Assembly: GCF_014873915.1 (NCBI RefSeq)
Contig: NZ_JADBEJ010000008.1
Location: forward strand, 806,001-870,000
Reading direction: 5' to 3'
DNA length: 64,000 bases
Source: Amycolatopsis roodepoortensis
Lineage (GTDB): Bacteria > Actinomycetota > Actinomycetes > Mycobacteriales > Pseudonocardiaceae
Shown: one piece after another, positions 15,703 to 24,066 of the stretch
How positions within the stretch are numbered: position 1 is the stretch's first letter
Layout of the letters: the number at the start of each line of letters is the position of its first letter
Made by a program: the position numbers and the translations under genes
Notes under the pieces: generated by a model
Databases searched by the model: none
What the model was told of the DNA's origin: nothing
Seen by the model: the letters and a program-made list of their open reading frames with translations, nothing else

Positions 15703-16827
15703 TCACGACCTTCGTAGGAGATTCCTGACGGCCGTCCTGTCGACCTTCCCGGGGCCTCGCAAGGGGAGCTCTTCGGCGAATTCGACCCGCTTCGGAGCGG
15801 CGGCCGCGCCGGCCTCTTCGCGGCACGCGGCACGCAGCGATTCGACGTCGCAACCAGCGCCGACGACAAGCGCGACGACGGCTTCGCCCCACTCCGGGTC
15901 GGGCACCCCGACCACGCACGCGTCCCGGATCCCGGGTTGTGCGGTCAAGATCCGCTCGACGGTCGCAGCGGCCACCTTCACTCCACCGGTGTTGATCATG
16001 TCGTCGATCCGCCCGAGGATCTCCAGCCGCCCGTCGGCCGTCCACCGGCCACGATCGGAAGTGCGGAACCGGTCGTCCTCGAAGGCCTCCGCGGTCAGGC
16101 CGGGTCGCAGCCGGTAGCCGTGCGCGAGGACTTCACCCGTGATACAGACCCGCTCGTCTTCGAGTTCGACGCGTACTCCGTCCAGCGGTACGCCGTCGTA
16201 GACGCAGCCGCTCGCGGTCTCGCTCATGCCGTACGCGGGCACGATCTTCACGCCCGCTTCGGCGGCGCGCTCGCGGAGATCCGCCGTCGTCGCCGCGGCG
16301 CCGACGATGATCGCGTCGAACGCGCGCGCCGCCGCCAGGCCGGGGCCACCGGCGTCGAGCAGCCGCCCGAGCTGGGTCGGCACGAGCGCGGTGTAGCGCG
16401 GCCCGTCCAGGGACAGCAGCGGTGCGGCGGCTTCGGCGAAGTTGTCCGGCCGGAAACCGGAGGCGTGCAGCACGGACGGCGTCGTCCCGGCCAGCAGTGA
16501 GCGCACCAGCACCTGGAGTCCGCCGATGTAGTGCGCCGGGGTCGCGAGCAACCAGTGGCCCGGCCCGCCGAGCCTCTTGTGGGTCGCGTGAGCCGACGCG
16601 GTGAGCGCCGACGCCGACAGCAGGACCCCCTTCGGCTCACCGGTGGACCCGGAGGTGGCGATGATCACCGCCGTCCCGGGCTCGGCCGGGCGCGCCGGCT
16701 CCATCGCGTCGCGCAGGGGCTCCGACGAGTAGGGGAGGACGGCGGGGCCGCCGTCGAGCGCCTCGGCCAATGCCGTGGTGAGAGCGACGATCGACTCCGG
16801 ACTCCCGTCCACCCCTACCGCACGCAT
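15703..16827 (-). CDS. menE: o-Succinylbenzoate--CoA ligase
   Basis: 374-residue ANL-family adenylating enzyme that activates o-succinylbenzoate with ATP and CoA before MenB closes the ring. The AMP-binding loop IIATSGSTGEPKGVLLS is near residues 55-71; the aromatic/Thr motif VPAYGMSETASG is near 198-209; the adenylate motif TSDRGRWTADG and hinge GRIDDMINTGG lie in the last third. It is shorter than the roughly 450-550 residues of many family members, as is typical of actinobacterial MenE. A TAGGGT -10 box 6 nt before the ATG indicates a leaderless transcript. The GKVDRT C-terminus carries the catalytic lysine. Confidence 0.94.
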   Translation of the reverse strand: MRAVGVDGSPESIVALTTALAEALDGGPAVLPYSSEPLRDAMEPARPAEPGTAVIIATSGSTGEPKGVLLSASALTASAHATHKRLGGPGHWLLATPAHYIGGLQVLVRSLLAGTTPSVLHASGFRPDNFAEAAAPLLSLDGPRYTALVPTQLGRLLDAGGPGLAAARAFDAIIVGAAATTADLRERAAEAGVKIVPAYGMSETASGCVYDGVPLDGVRVELEDERVCITGEVLAHGYRLRPGLTAEAFEDDRFRTSDRGRWTADGRLEILGRIDDMINTGGVKVAAATVERILTAQPGIRDACVVGVPDPEWGEAVVALVVGAGCDVESLRAACREEAGAAAAPKRVEFAEELPLRGPGKVDRTAVRNLLRRS

Positions 16828-16833
16828 CGCTCC

Positions 16834-16839
16834 ACCCTA
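16834..16839 (-). promoter_or_regulatory. -10 box of menE
   Basis: TAGGGT on the minus strand ends 6 nt before the menE ATG at 16827, so menE probably has its own leaderless promoter although menB lies just upstream on the same strand. Confidence 0.5.
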
Positions 16840-16855
16840 CGTCCGCCCGCGGATC

Positions 16856-16875
16856 GCGTTTAGCCCGCTAAACGC
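16856..16875. terminator. Hairpin with GCGTTTAGC core (dispersed repeat, copy 2)
   Basis: A perfect 9-bp stem around CC, starting 4 nt past the menB stop. Together with 6 nt of left flank it matches the copy at 6847-6878, but the right flank has diverged, so the outer stem pairs are lost. Probable menB terminator. Confidence 0.55.
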
Positions 16876-16878
16876 AGG

Positions 16879-17802
16879 TCAGTAGTAGTACGGGAAGGCC
16901 GACCAGTCGGGGGAGCGCTTCTCCAGGAACGAGTCGCGGCCCTCGACGGCCTCGTCCTGCATGTACGCCAACCGGGTGGTTTCGCCGGCGAAGAGCTGCT
17001 GGCCGACCAGACCGTCGTCGGTGAGGTTGAACGCGTACTTGAGCATCCGCTGCGCCGTCGGCGACTTGCCGTTGATCGCCCACGCCCAGTCCAGCGCCTC
17101 GGCCTCGAGCTTCGCGTGCGGGACGGCGGAGTTGACCGCGCCCATCGCCTGCATCTGCTCGGCGGTGTACTCGCGGCCGAGGAAGAAGATCTCCCGCGCG
17201 AACTTCTGCCCGACCTGCTTGGCCAGATACGCCGAGCCGTAGCCGCCGTCGAAGGAGCCGACGTCGGCGTCGGTCTGCTTGAAGCGCGCGTGCTCGGCCG
17301 AGGCGAGCGTGAGGTCGCACACCACGTGCAGCGAGTGCCCGCCGCCCGCCGCCCAGCCGGGGACCACGGCGATGACGACCTTCGGCATGAACCTGATCAG
17401 CCGCTGGACCTCGAGGATGTGCAGCCGTCCGGCCCTCGCCGGATCGATCGTGTCAGAGGTCTCCCCTTCCGCGTACTGATACCCGGAGCGTCCGCGAATA
17501 CGCTGGTCACCACCGGAACAAAACGCCCAGCCGCCGTCCTTCGGCGAAGGGCCGTTGCCGGTGAGCAGGACGCACCCGACGTCCGAGCTCATCCGCGCGT
17601 GGTCGAGCGCGCGGTAGAGCTCGTCGACGGTGTGCGGGCGGAAGGCGTTGCGGACCTCGGGACGGTCGAACGCGACACGTACGACACGTTTGCCTGAGCG
17701 GCTCTCAGAGGAGCGGTGATAGGTGATGTCGGTGAAGTCGAAACCTTCGACTTCCGTCCACAAGGCGGGGTCGAACAGCTCGGAAACCTGGGCGTCATCC
17801 AC
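16879..17802 (-). CDS. menB: 1,4-dihydroxy-2-naphthoyl-CoA synthase
   Basis: Crotonase-fold enzyme performing the Dieckmann-type ring closure of o-succinylbenzoyl-CoA. 307 residues from a GTG at 17802; there is no Shine-Dalgarno, but a TATTCT -10 box lies 7 nt upstream, so it is probably leaderless. Family signatures are AFCSGGDQRIRG (94-105), the oxyanion-hole region VVPGWAAGGGHSLHVVCDLT (147-166, second half), the catalytic SFDGGYGS (183-190, D185), and the C-terminal SPDWSAFPYYY that reaches the neighbouring subunit. Divergent from menD, with a 57-bp shared promoter region. Confidence 0.96.
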   Translation of the reverse strand: MDDAQVSELFDPALWTEVEGFDFTDITYHRSSESRSGKRVVRVAFDRPEVRNAFRPHTVDELYRALDHARMSSDVGCVLLTGNGPSPKDGGWAFCSGGDQRIRGRSGYQYAEGETSDTIDPARAGRLHILEVQRLIRFMPKVVIAVVPGWAAGGGHSLHVVCDLTLASAEHARFKQTDADVGSFDGGYGSAYLAKQVGQKFAREIFFLGREYTAEQMQAMGAVNSAVPHAKLEAEALDWAWAINGKSPTAQRMLKYAFNLTDDGLVGQQLFAGETTRLAYMQDEAVEGRDSFLEKRSPDWSAFPYYY

Positions 17803-17809
17803 GTTTGGG

Positions 17810-17815
17810 AGAATA
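17810..17815 (-). promoter_or_regulatory. -10 box of menB
   Basis: TATTCT on the minus strand, 7 nt before the GTG at 17802. With no Shine-Dalgarno present, it is the only start-site signal for menB. Confidence 0.5.
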
Positions 17816-17859
17816 GGACGTGTGGCCGTGAGTCGTAGTGTGAAACCCGAGGTCTGCCG

Positions 17860-19536
17860 GTGAATCCTTCCACCGCGCAGGCCAGGGTCATCGTCGACGA
17901 ACTCGTCCGCAACACCGTCTCGCACGTCGTCCTCTGCCCGGGCTCACGCAACGCCCCGCTGTCGATCGCGCTGTACGACGCGGCCGCCGCCGGGCGCCTC
18001 CAGCTGCACGTCCGCATCGACGAACGCGGCGCCGGTTTCCTCGCCCTCGGCATCGCCGCGCGCACCGGGCGCCCCGTCGCGCTGCTGTGCACCTCGGGCA
18101 CCGCGGCCGCGAACTTCCACCCCGCCGTGCTGGAGGCCGACCGCGCGGGGGTCCCGCTGATCGTGCTGACCGCCGACCGGCCGCCCGAGATGCGGGCCGC
18201 CGGCGCGAGCCAGGTCATCGACCAGCACCAGCTCTACGGCAACGCCATCCGCTACTTCGACGAGCTCGCCGTCGCCGAACGCCGCGCCGGGCAGAACTCG
18301 TACTGGCGCGGCCAGATCTGCCGCGCCTGGAACGCCGCGTACGGCGAATGGCGCTGCGGGCCCGTGCACCTGAACATCCCGTTCCGGGAGCCGCTCGTGC
18401 CCGATATCGATGATGACGGCGAGTGGTACGAGTCACTCGAAGGGCGTCCCGACGGCGCTCGCTGGACGGAACTCCCGGACTTCGGCGCGCTTCCCTCTTT
18501 CGTGGTGCCCTCGGCCCGCCATGGCCTGGTCATCGCGTGCGACACCGGCGTGCAGGCGGCCAGCGAGTGGGCCGAGCTGCACGGCTGGCCGGTCGTCTCC
18601 GAGACCGGCGGTATCGGGATGGCGGGCGCGACCGCGATCTCGTCCGGCGCGTGGCTGCTCGGCGTCGAGGAGTTCATCTCGCGGCACAAACCCGAACAGG
18701 TCCTGTGCATCGGGCGTCCGACGGTGTTCCGGCAGGTCCAGCGGGTGCTGTCCGATCCGGACGTCGAGGTGCTGCTGGTCCGGCCGGATTCGGACTGGCC
18801 CGCGCCCGCGCACAACGTCCGCCAGGTCGGCCAGTGGTTCGACGAGCCGACCAAACCGGCCGATCCGGAGTGGCTCGCGAGCTGGCAGCGCGCGGACAAG
18901 GCGGCGGCGGGGGCGGTCACCGAAGCGCTGGCCGACGAGCCGTGGCCGAGCGGGCTGCGCCTGGCGACCGAGCTGGTCGACGCGGTCCCGGAGGGATCGC
19001 TGCTGGTCGTCGGCTCGTCCAACCCGACCCGCGACGTCGCCCTCGCCGGACGCCTGCGGCCCGACGTCCTCGTGCACCGCAACCGCGGCGTCGCCGGGAT
19101 CGACGGCATGGTGTCGACCGCGATCGGCGCCGCGACCGTCCACAGGGGACATTCGTACGCCCTGCTCGGCGACCTGACGTTCCTGCACGACGCGAGCGGC
19201 CTGCTGACCGGGCCCGCCGAACAGCGCCCCGACCTGACGATCGTGGTGCTCAACGACGACGGCGGCGGCATCTTCTCCCTGCTGGAGCAGGGGGCGCCCG
19301 AGCACAACGCCAGCTTCGAGCGGGTCTTCGGCACGCCGCACGGCGCCGACCTCGGTGCCCTGTGCGCCGGATACCGCGTGCCGCACGTCGTCGCCGAGAC
19401 GCTCACCGAGTTCCGCGCGGCGCTCAAGCCCGCGCCAGGGCTGCGCGTGGTGGAGGTTCGCGTGGACCGAACGCGCCATCGCGAGCTGCATGCGCGCCTC
19501 CGTACGGCGGTGTCCTCCGCCGTGCGTGCTGTCTAG
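17860..19536 (+). CDS. menD: 2-succinyl-5-enolpyruvyl-6-hydroxy-3-cyclohexene-1-carboxylate synthase
   Basis: 558-residue thiamine-diphosphate enzyme catalysing the first committed menaquinone step, isochorismate plus 2-oxoglutarate. The N-terminal Pyr domain shows VLCPGSRNAPLSIAL (about 24-38) and DERGAGFLALGIA with the ThDP-activating glutamate region; the Pyr-domain loop TSGTAAANFHPAVLEA follows. The C-terminal PP domain carries LGDLTFLHDASGL and VVLNDDGGGIFSLLEQ, the ThDP-Mg2+ motif. The GTG at 17860 gives the usual length. Divergent from menB. menF, menC and menH are not in the window. Confidence 0.95.
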   Translation: MNPSTAQARVIVDELVRNTVSHVVLCPGSRNAPLSIALYDAAAAGRLQLHVRIDERGAGFLALGIAARTGRPVALLCTSGTAAANFHPAVLEADRAGVPLIVLTADRPPEMRAAGASQVIDQHQLYGNAIRYFDELAVAERRAGQNSYWRGQICRAWNAAYGEWRCGPVHLNIPFREPLVPDIDDDGEWYESLEGRPDGARWTELPDFGALPSFVVPSARHGLVIACDTGVQAASEWAELHGWPVVSETGGIGMAGATAISSGAWLLGVEEFISRHKPEQVLCIGRPTVFRQVQRVLSDPDVEVLLVRPDSDWPAPAHNVRQVGQWFDEPTKPADPEWLASWQRADKAAAGAVTEALADEPWPSGLRLATELVDAVPEGSLLVVGSSNPTRDVALAGRLRPDVLVHRNRGVAGIDGMVSTAIGAATVHRGHSYALLGDLTFLHDASGLLTGPAEQRPDLTIVVLNDDGGGIFSLLEQGAPEHNASFERVFGTPHGADLGALCAGYRVPHVVAETLTEFRAALKPAPGLRVVEVRVDRTRHRELHARLRTAVSSAVRAV

Positions 19537-19644
19537 CCGTTTTTGATCTCAGTCCAGAGGCTAGGAACCCCTCCTTCGGACGTGTCTCCGCGTCGATCGG
19601 CTGGCTACGTTCGAGCGCGCTGACAAATCCTGGGAGGATTCGCA

Positions 19645-21162
19645 ATGCGCTTGAAGACTCGCGCCGGCTTCGCCGGATTGACCGCTGGCGTCGTCTCGGT
19701 GCTGCTCGCCGGCAGCGCGGCCGCCGCACCCGCGCCCGGCTCGATCGGCATCGGCGACCCGTACTACCCGCACGCCGGCAACGGCGGCTACGACGTCGGT
19801 CACTACGACCTCCGGCTTACCTATCAGCCCGCGACCGACCTGCTGTCCGGCGCCACGACGATCCTGCTCACCGCGACGCAGGACCTCTCGGCGTTCAACC
19901 TCGACTTCGGGCTGAAGGTGTCGAGCGTCCGGGTCAACAACCGGCCCGCGAAGTTCGCGACGTCGACCGACGGCACCGGTGAGCTCACCGTCACGCCGGC
20001 CTCGCCGCTGAAGAAGGGCCAGACGGCGACCGTCGTCGTGGCCTACGCGGACACGCCGTCGAAGGTGAAGATCGACGGCTTCACCGCCTGGAAGAAGACC
20101 CCGGACGGCGCGCTGGCCGTCGACGAGCCGCAGAGCGCGGCCTGGTGGTTCCCCTCCAACGATCACCCGACCGACCTGGCCACCTACGACATCTCGGTCG
20201 AGGTCCCGAACGACGTCGCCGCGCTGTCGAACGGCACGCTCGTCCGCAAGACGGTGCAGCGGCCGGGCTGGACGCGCTGGAACTGGCGCAGCACCAAACC
20301 GCAGGCGACGTACCTCACGTCGCTGGAGGTCGGCAAGTTCGAGGTGAACCAGCAGACCACGCCGGACGGCCAGCCGTTCATCACCGCCTACGGCGCCGAC
20401 CTCGGCGAATCGCTCGGCGCGGCCAAGGCCAGCATCGAGCGGACGCCGGAGATCACCGAGTTCCTCGCCTCGAAGTTCGGGCCTTATCCGTTCGAGGCGC
20501 AGGGCGGCGTCGTCACCACCGGCATCACCTTCGCGCTGGAGAACCAGACGCGGCCGGTGTACGGCGCCAGGGCCTTCCGGAGCGGCTCCAACACCTCGAT
20601 CGTCGCGCATGAGCAGGCGCACCAGTGGTTCGGCAACAGCGTCACGCTGGGCAAGTGGAGCGAGATCTGGCTGAACGAGGGTTTCGCCTCCTACGGCGAG
20701 TTCCTGTGGTCGGAGGAGGCCGGCGAGGGCACGGCCGACGAACTCGCCCAGTACATCTACGACTCGATTCCGGCCGAGGACCCGTTCTGGCAGGTCCTGC
20801 CCGCCGACCCGGGCGCGGACAACCAGTTCGACGCGGCCGTCTACGACCGCGGCGCGCTCGCGGTGCACGCGTTGCGCAAGGCCGTGGGTGACGACACGTT
20901 CTTCCGGATCCTGCAGACCTGGCAGCAGGTGAAGAAGGCCAAGTCGGCGGTGATCCCGGAGTTCATCGCGCTGGCGGAGCGGATCTCGGGCAAGCCGCTG
21001 TACGACCTGTTCCAGACGTGGCTGTACACGAAGGGCAAGCCCGCCGTGGGCCCGAACGGTGCGCAGGCGGCATTGCGGGCCGCTGTGGCCCCGGTCGCAC
21101 CGAAGTCGTACCCGCAGATCAAGGCGACCCATGAATTCCTCGCCGAGCGACACGCCCACTGA
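19645..21162 (+). CDS. Secreted M1-family zinc metallopeptidase
   Basis: 505 residues with a Sec signal peptide (cleavage near residues 27-30, AAAAPAP), so it is probably exported. After an N-terminal beta domain the gluzincin site reads HEQAHQWFG (322-330) with the third zinc ligand in NEGFASYGE (E345). The exopeptidase-type FALENQT (GAMEN-like, 297-303) indicates an aminopeptidase. It lacks the large C-terminal domain of PepN-type enzymes, as in other short secreted actinobacterial M1 proteins. ATG 19645 has a GGGAGGA Shine-Dalgarno. It sits between menD and a DUF3592 gene, as an insertion relative to the mycobacterial order. Confidence 0.92.
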   Translation: MRLKTRAGFAGLTAGVVSVLLAGSAAAAPAPGSIGIGDPYYPHAGNGGYDVGHYDLRLTYQPATDLLSGATTILLTATQDLSAFNLDFGLKVSSVRVNNRPAKFATSTDGTGELTVTPASPLKKGQTATVVVAYADTPSKVKIDGFTAWKKTPDGALAVDEPQSAAWWFPSNDHPTDLATYDISVEVPNDVAALSNGTLVRKTVQRPGWTRWNWRSTKPQATYLTSLEVGKFEVNQQTTPDGQPFITAYGADLGESLGAAKASIERTPEITEFLASKFGPYPFEAQGGVVTTGITFALENQTRPVYGARAFRSGSNTSIVAHEQAHQWFGNSVTLGKWSEIWLNEGFASYGEFLWSEEAGEGTADELAQYIYDSIPAEDPFWQVLPADPGADNQFDAAVYDRGALAVHALRKAVGDDTFFRILQTWQQVKKAKSAVIPEFIALAERISGKPLYDLFQTWLYTKGKPAVGPNGAQAALRAAVAPVAPKSYPQIKATHEFLAERHAH

Positions 21163-21172
21163 CGGGTAGCGA

Positions 21173-21178
21173 TACGCT
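21173..21178 (+). promoter_or_regulatory. -10 box of the DUF3592 gene
   Basis: TACGCT ends 6 nt before the GTG at 21185, in the leaderless arrangement seen for several genes in this window. Confidence 0.45.
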
Positions 21179-21184
21179 CGCGGC

Positions 21185-21637
21185 GTGACGGCCAAAGCGG
21201 AGCGGGTGAGGCGCATCGGGTGGTATGCCGCCCTCGTTGTCGCCTCACTCGTCACCGTGCTCGGTGTCTCGCTGCTGTTCGCCGCCATCCGGAACGACAG
21301 CGCGATCGAAGCGGAGCTCGGGCAGGCGACGGCGCAGGTCGAGTCGGTGGCCTTCGACCGCACGATCATCAACTACGCGACCCCCGACGGCATCATGCAC
21401 AGCCCGGCCAACGGCGTGCTCTACCCGTCCGGGCTGGCCGCCGGGCAGTTGGTGAACATCGAGTACGACGTCGGCGACCCGGAACTCGCGCGGGTGGCCG
21501 GGCGCTCGGCGGCGAACACGCTGCTGCCGCTGGGCAGCATGATCTTCTTCACCTGGCTGATCGCCGGCCCGCTGCTGTGGTGGATCCGGCGGCAACGGCT
21601 GGCCTACCGGCGCTCGCTCGCCGAGTCGTCCGCCTGA
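21185..21637 (+). CDS. DUF3592 domain membrane protein
   Basis: 150 residues: one N-terminal membrane helix (about 10-34), a central extracytoplasmic beta-rich domain (45-105; VESVAFDRTIINYATPDG), and a second helix (about 112-135) ending in a basic tail. This helix-domain-helix layout fits DUF3592, of unknown function. A membrane protein occupies the same place between menD and mgtA in M. tuberculosis (Rv0556, from memory). Its TGA forms the first bases of the 21-bp repeat array. Confidence 0.83.
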   Translation: MTAKAERVRRIGWYAALVVASLVTVLGVSLLFAAIRNDSAIEAELGQATAQVESVAFDRTIINYATPDGIMHSPANGVLYPSGLAAGQLVNIEYDVGDPELARVAGRSAANTLLPLGSMIFFTWLIAGPLLWWIRRQRLAYRRSLAESSA

Positions 21638-22004
21638 TCACGCGAGTTCGCCTTCCAATCACGCGTGTCGTCCCTCTGATCACGCGAGTGCGCCGTCTGA
21701 TCACGCGAGTTACGCCCCCAATCACGCGAATCTCGCGCCCGATCACGCGAGTTACGCCCCCAATCACGTGAGTCCCGCACCCATCACGCGAATCTCGCGC
21801 CCGATCACGCGAGTTACGCCTCTAATCACGCGAGTCCCGCACCCAATCACGCGAGTCCCGTCCCCAATCACGTGAGTCCCGTGCTCAGTCGCGCGAGCTG
21901 GCCGTACGGAACCGGCGAACACGTGTGATCAGACGGCGCACACGCGTGATTGGAAGGCGAACTCGCGTGATTGGAGGCGTAACTCGCGTGATCGGGCGCG
22001 TAAC
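21635..22004. repeat. 21-bp tandem repeat array with orientation switch
   Basis: About 12-13 degenerate units with core ATCACGCGA run forward from 21636 (21657, 21678, 21699, 21720, 21741, 21762, then shifted by one at 21782 onward) to about 21899. After a 20-nt non-repeat segment, four units run in reverse (TCGCGTGAT core) to 22003. The period is 21 bp, two helical turns. The array fills the whole gap between two convergent genes and starts and ends at their stop codons. The two orientations can pair as a very large hairpin. The units are not separated by unique spacers, so it is not CRISPR. Confidence 0.9.
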
Positions 22005-22835
22005 TCAGCCAACCGACTCCTGCCACCAGCCCAGGACCTCGTCGGCCACACCGGGGGCCGCGACCAGGAGCGCGTCGACCGGCAGGGCCGCGCCTTCCCC
22101 GTGCCGGTCCAGGACCACGGCACCCGCCTCGATGGCCAGCGCGACCGATCCGGCGACGTCCCATTCGCGGTAGCTGTGCAGCACCGCCGCGGCCGCGTGT
22201 CCCAGCGCGACCTGCGCGATCGCCAGCGCCGCCGAGCCGAGCACCCGGACCCCGGCGTGCGCGGCGGCGGCCCGTTCGATGAACTGGCCCATCCCCGGCC
22301 AGACACCCTTGCGCGTGAGTTCCGTGCAGACGATCGCGCCGGCGGTCCCGCACCGGTCGGTGAGCGTGATCGGCTTGCCGTTCGCCCGGGCGCCGCGGCC
22401 GCGCGCGGCGGCGTAGATCTGGGCGCGGTACGGGTCGGCGACCACGCCGACCACCGGGCCGGAAGCGTCGATCAGGGCGAGGCTGTACGCGCACCAAGGC
22501 ACACCGGCGACGTAGTTCGCGGTGCCGTCGATCGGGTCGACCACCCAGCGGTATTCCGCGACGTCGGCACCGTGGTCGGCACCGAATTCACCGCCGACGA
22601 CGGGGATGCCGGGGAATTCCGCGGTCAGCACGCGCCGGGTGTGACGTTCGAGGATCCGGTCGGTGTCGGTGACCCAGTCGAAGGGCGAGTCCTTCGGATC
22701 GGGCTGGGCGCCCCGGCCCGCGGTCGCGGTGATCACGTCGGTCGCGTCGTTGGCCAGCCGCCCGGCCACTTCGAGGGCCCTCGACACCAGCCCGGGCTCG
22801 ACGGGCTGAGGCGGCCTAGACGACAGGAGGGTCAT
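22005..22835 (-). CDS. Inositol monophosphatase family protein
   Basis: 276 residues of the Mg2+-dependent, Li+-sensitive phosphatase superfamily. The metal site is visible as DWVTDTDR (about 53-60), a GGEFGAD glutamate motif, WVVDPIDGTANYVAGVP (about 98-114) and the C-terminal YREWDVAGSVALAIEAGA. In actinomycetes such enzymes dephosphorylate inositol phosphate, 3'-phosphoadenosine phosphate or histidinol phosphate; the sequence alone does not decide. It lies next to GT4 mannosyltransferases, so inositol or mannolipid metabolism is plausible. Its stop abuts the reversed half of the repeat array. Confidence 0.88.
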   Translation of the reverse strand: MTLLSSRPPQPVEPGLVSRALEVAGRLANDATDVITATAGRGAQPDPKDSPFDWVTDTDRILERHTRRVLTAEFPGIPVVGGEFGADHGADVAEYRWVVDPIDGTANYVAGVPWCAYSLALIDASGPVVGVVADPYRAQIYAAARGRGARANGKPITLTDRCGTAGAIVCTELTRKGVWPGMGQFIERAAAAHAGVRVLGSAALAIAQVALGHAAAAVLHSYREWDVAGSVALAIEAGAVVLDRHGEGAALPVDALLVAAPGVADEVLGWWQESVG

Positions 22836-22865
22836 GCCTGACTAGTGTGGCCGAGCCTGGTTTAC

Positions 22866-22900
22866 GGAACACGACCTTGAGATGACATGTCGTCTGTTCC
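22866..22900. promoter_or_regulatory. Inverted repeat upstream of mgtA
   Basis: GGAACACGAC and GTCGTCTGTTCC form a nearly perfect inverted repeat (10 bp, two extra bases in the right arm) around 13 nt, 38 bp before the GTG at 22938. It lies in the divergent region between the phosphatase and mgtA and may be an operator. It also argues that the ATG at 22887, inside the repeat, is not the start. Confidence 0.4.
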
Positions 22901-22937
22901 GTTTTTGTTGGCGTGGGTGTCACAACCGGATGCGACA

Positions 22938-24065
22938 GTGATCCGCGTGCGAGTCGCGATAGTCACCGAAAGTTTCCTGCCCCAGGTGAACGGCGTGACC
23001 AACTCCGTGCTCCGCGTCGTGGAACACCTCCGCGACCGCGCGCACGACGTGCTGATCATCGCCCCCGGGCCGGGTCCCGTGGAGTACCTCGGCGCCCCGG
23101 TCGTGCGCATTCCCGCCCTCGATTTCCCCGGCGTGAACTCCCTCCCGGTCGGCGTCCCGACCAGGACGGTGCTCACCGCATTGGCCGATTTCGGTCCGGA
23201 CGTGGTGCATCTGGCGTCGCCGTTCGTGGTCGGCGCCCGCGGGCTCGCCGCGGCCAGGCGGCTGCGGGTGCCGTGTGTCGCGGTGTACCAGACCGACATC
23301 GCCGGTTTCGCCGCCGCGTACGGCTTCGGTATCGCCGCCCGCGCGGCCTGGCGCTGGGTGCGCCGCCTGCACTCGCGCGCCGACCGCACGCTCGCGCCGT
23401 CGACGGACTCGGTGGATCAGCTGAAACTGCACGGGATCCCGCGGGTGCACCGCTGGGCGCGCGGTGTCGACATCGAGCGGTTCTCGCCGGTCCACGCCGA
23501 CCCCGCGATGCGGGCCGAGCTGGCGCCGAACGGCGAACTGCTCGTCGGTTTCGTCGGCAGGCTCGCGCCCGAGAAGGAGGTCGAGCGCCTGACCGCGCTC
23601 GCCGGGGTCGACGGGATCCGCGTGGTCGTCGTCGGTGACGGGCCGGAACTGCCGATGCTGCGCGAACGGATCCCGGGTGCCGCGTTCCTCGGCGCCCGCT
23701 ACGGCGAAGAGCTCTCCGCCGCGTACGCGAGCCTTGACGTGTTCGTCCACACAGGACCGCACGAGACGTTCTGCCAGGCCATCCAGGAGGCGATGGCGTC
23801 CGGGCTGCCGGTGCTGGCGCCGAACGCGGGCGGCCCGAAGGATCTGGTCCTGCCCGGCCGCACCGGCTATCTGCTGCCCGCCGACCGTGCCGGGTTCGCG
23901 ACGGCGCTGGTGGACAAGGTCGACGACCTGCGCGACGAAGCGCTGCGCGCCAGGCTGGGGGAGAAGGCACGAAAGGTCGTGCTCGGCCGCACCTGGCCCG
24001 CGGTGTGCCATGAACTGGTCGGCCACTACGAGGCCGTCCAGGGCAAGATCGCTCGCGCGGCCTGA
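22938..24065 (+). CDS. mgtA: GT4 mannosyltransferase (MgtA-like)
   Basis: 375 residues from the GTG at 22938 (a second GTG at 22947 would give RVAIVTESFLPQVNG at once, as in the mycobacterial protein). A GT-B fold: the N-terminal acceptor domain holds ESFLPQVNGVTNSV and DVVHLASPFVVG; the C-terminal nucleotide-sugar domain holds LVGFVGRLAPEKEVERL and the GT4 motif HETFCQAIQEAMASGLP. It matches M. tuberculosis MgtA/Rv0557 (from memory), a GDP-mannose-dependent mannosyltransferase acting on a glucuronosyl diacylglycerol lipid anchor, and lies in the same order near menG. Followed by a second GT4 gene. Confidence 0.87.
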   Translation: MIRVRVAIVTESFLPQVNGVTNSVLRVVEHLRDRAHDVLIIAPGPGPVEYLGAPVVRIPALDFPGVNSLPVGVPTRTVLTALADFGPDVVHLASPFVVGARGLAAARRLRVPCVAVYQTDIAGFAAAYGFGIAARAAWRWVRRLHSRADRTLAPSTDSVDQLKLHGIPRVHRWARGVDIERFSPVHADPAMRAELAPNGELLVGFVGRLAPEKEVERLTALAGVDGIRVVVVGDGPELPMLRERIPGAAFLGARYGEELSAAYASLDVFVHTGPHETFCQAIQEAMASGLPVLAPNAGGPKDLVLPGRTGYLLPADRAGFATALVDKVDDLRDEALRARLGEKARKVVLGRTWPAVCHELVGHYEAVQGKIARAA

Positions 24066-24066
24066 A

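Noticed and set aside
21220..21771. Protein with ITRV/ITRI heptad repeats (183 residues)
   Set aside because: It is the 21-bp repeat array read in a fixed frame (21 bp is seven codons), in a frame different from the DUF3592 gene.
21635..22004. CRISPR array
   Set aside because: The unit is degenerate, has no constant-length unique spacers, is contiguous at a 21-bp period, and reverses orientation; there are no cas genes.
22887..22937. Upstream ATG start for mgtA
   Set aside because: It lies inside an inverted repeat and adds residues (SSVPFLLAWVSQ) not expected before the conserved RVAIVTESFLPQVNG start.
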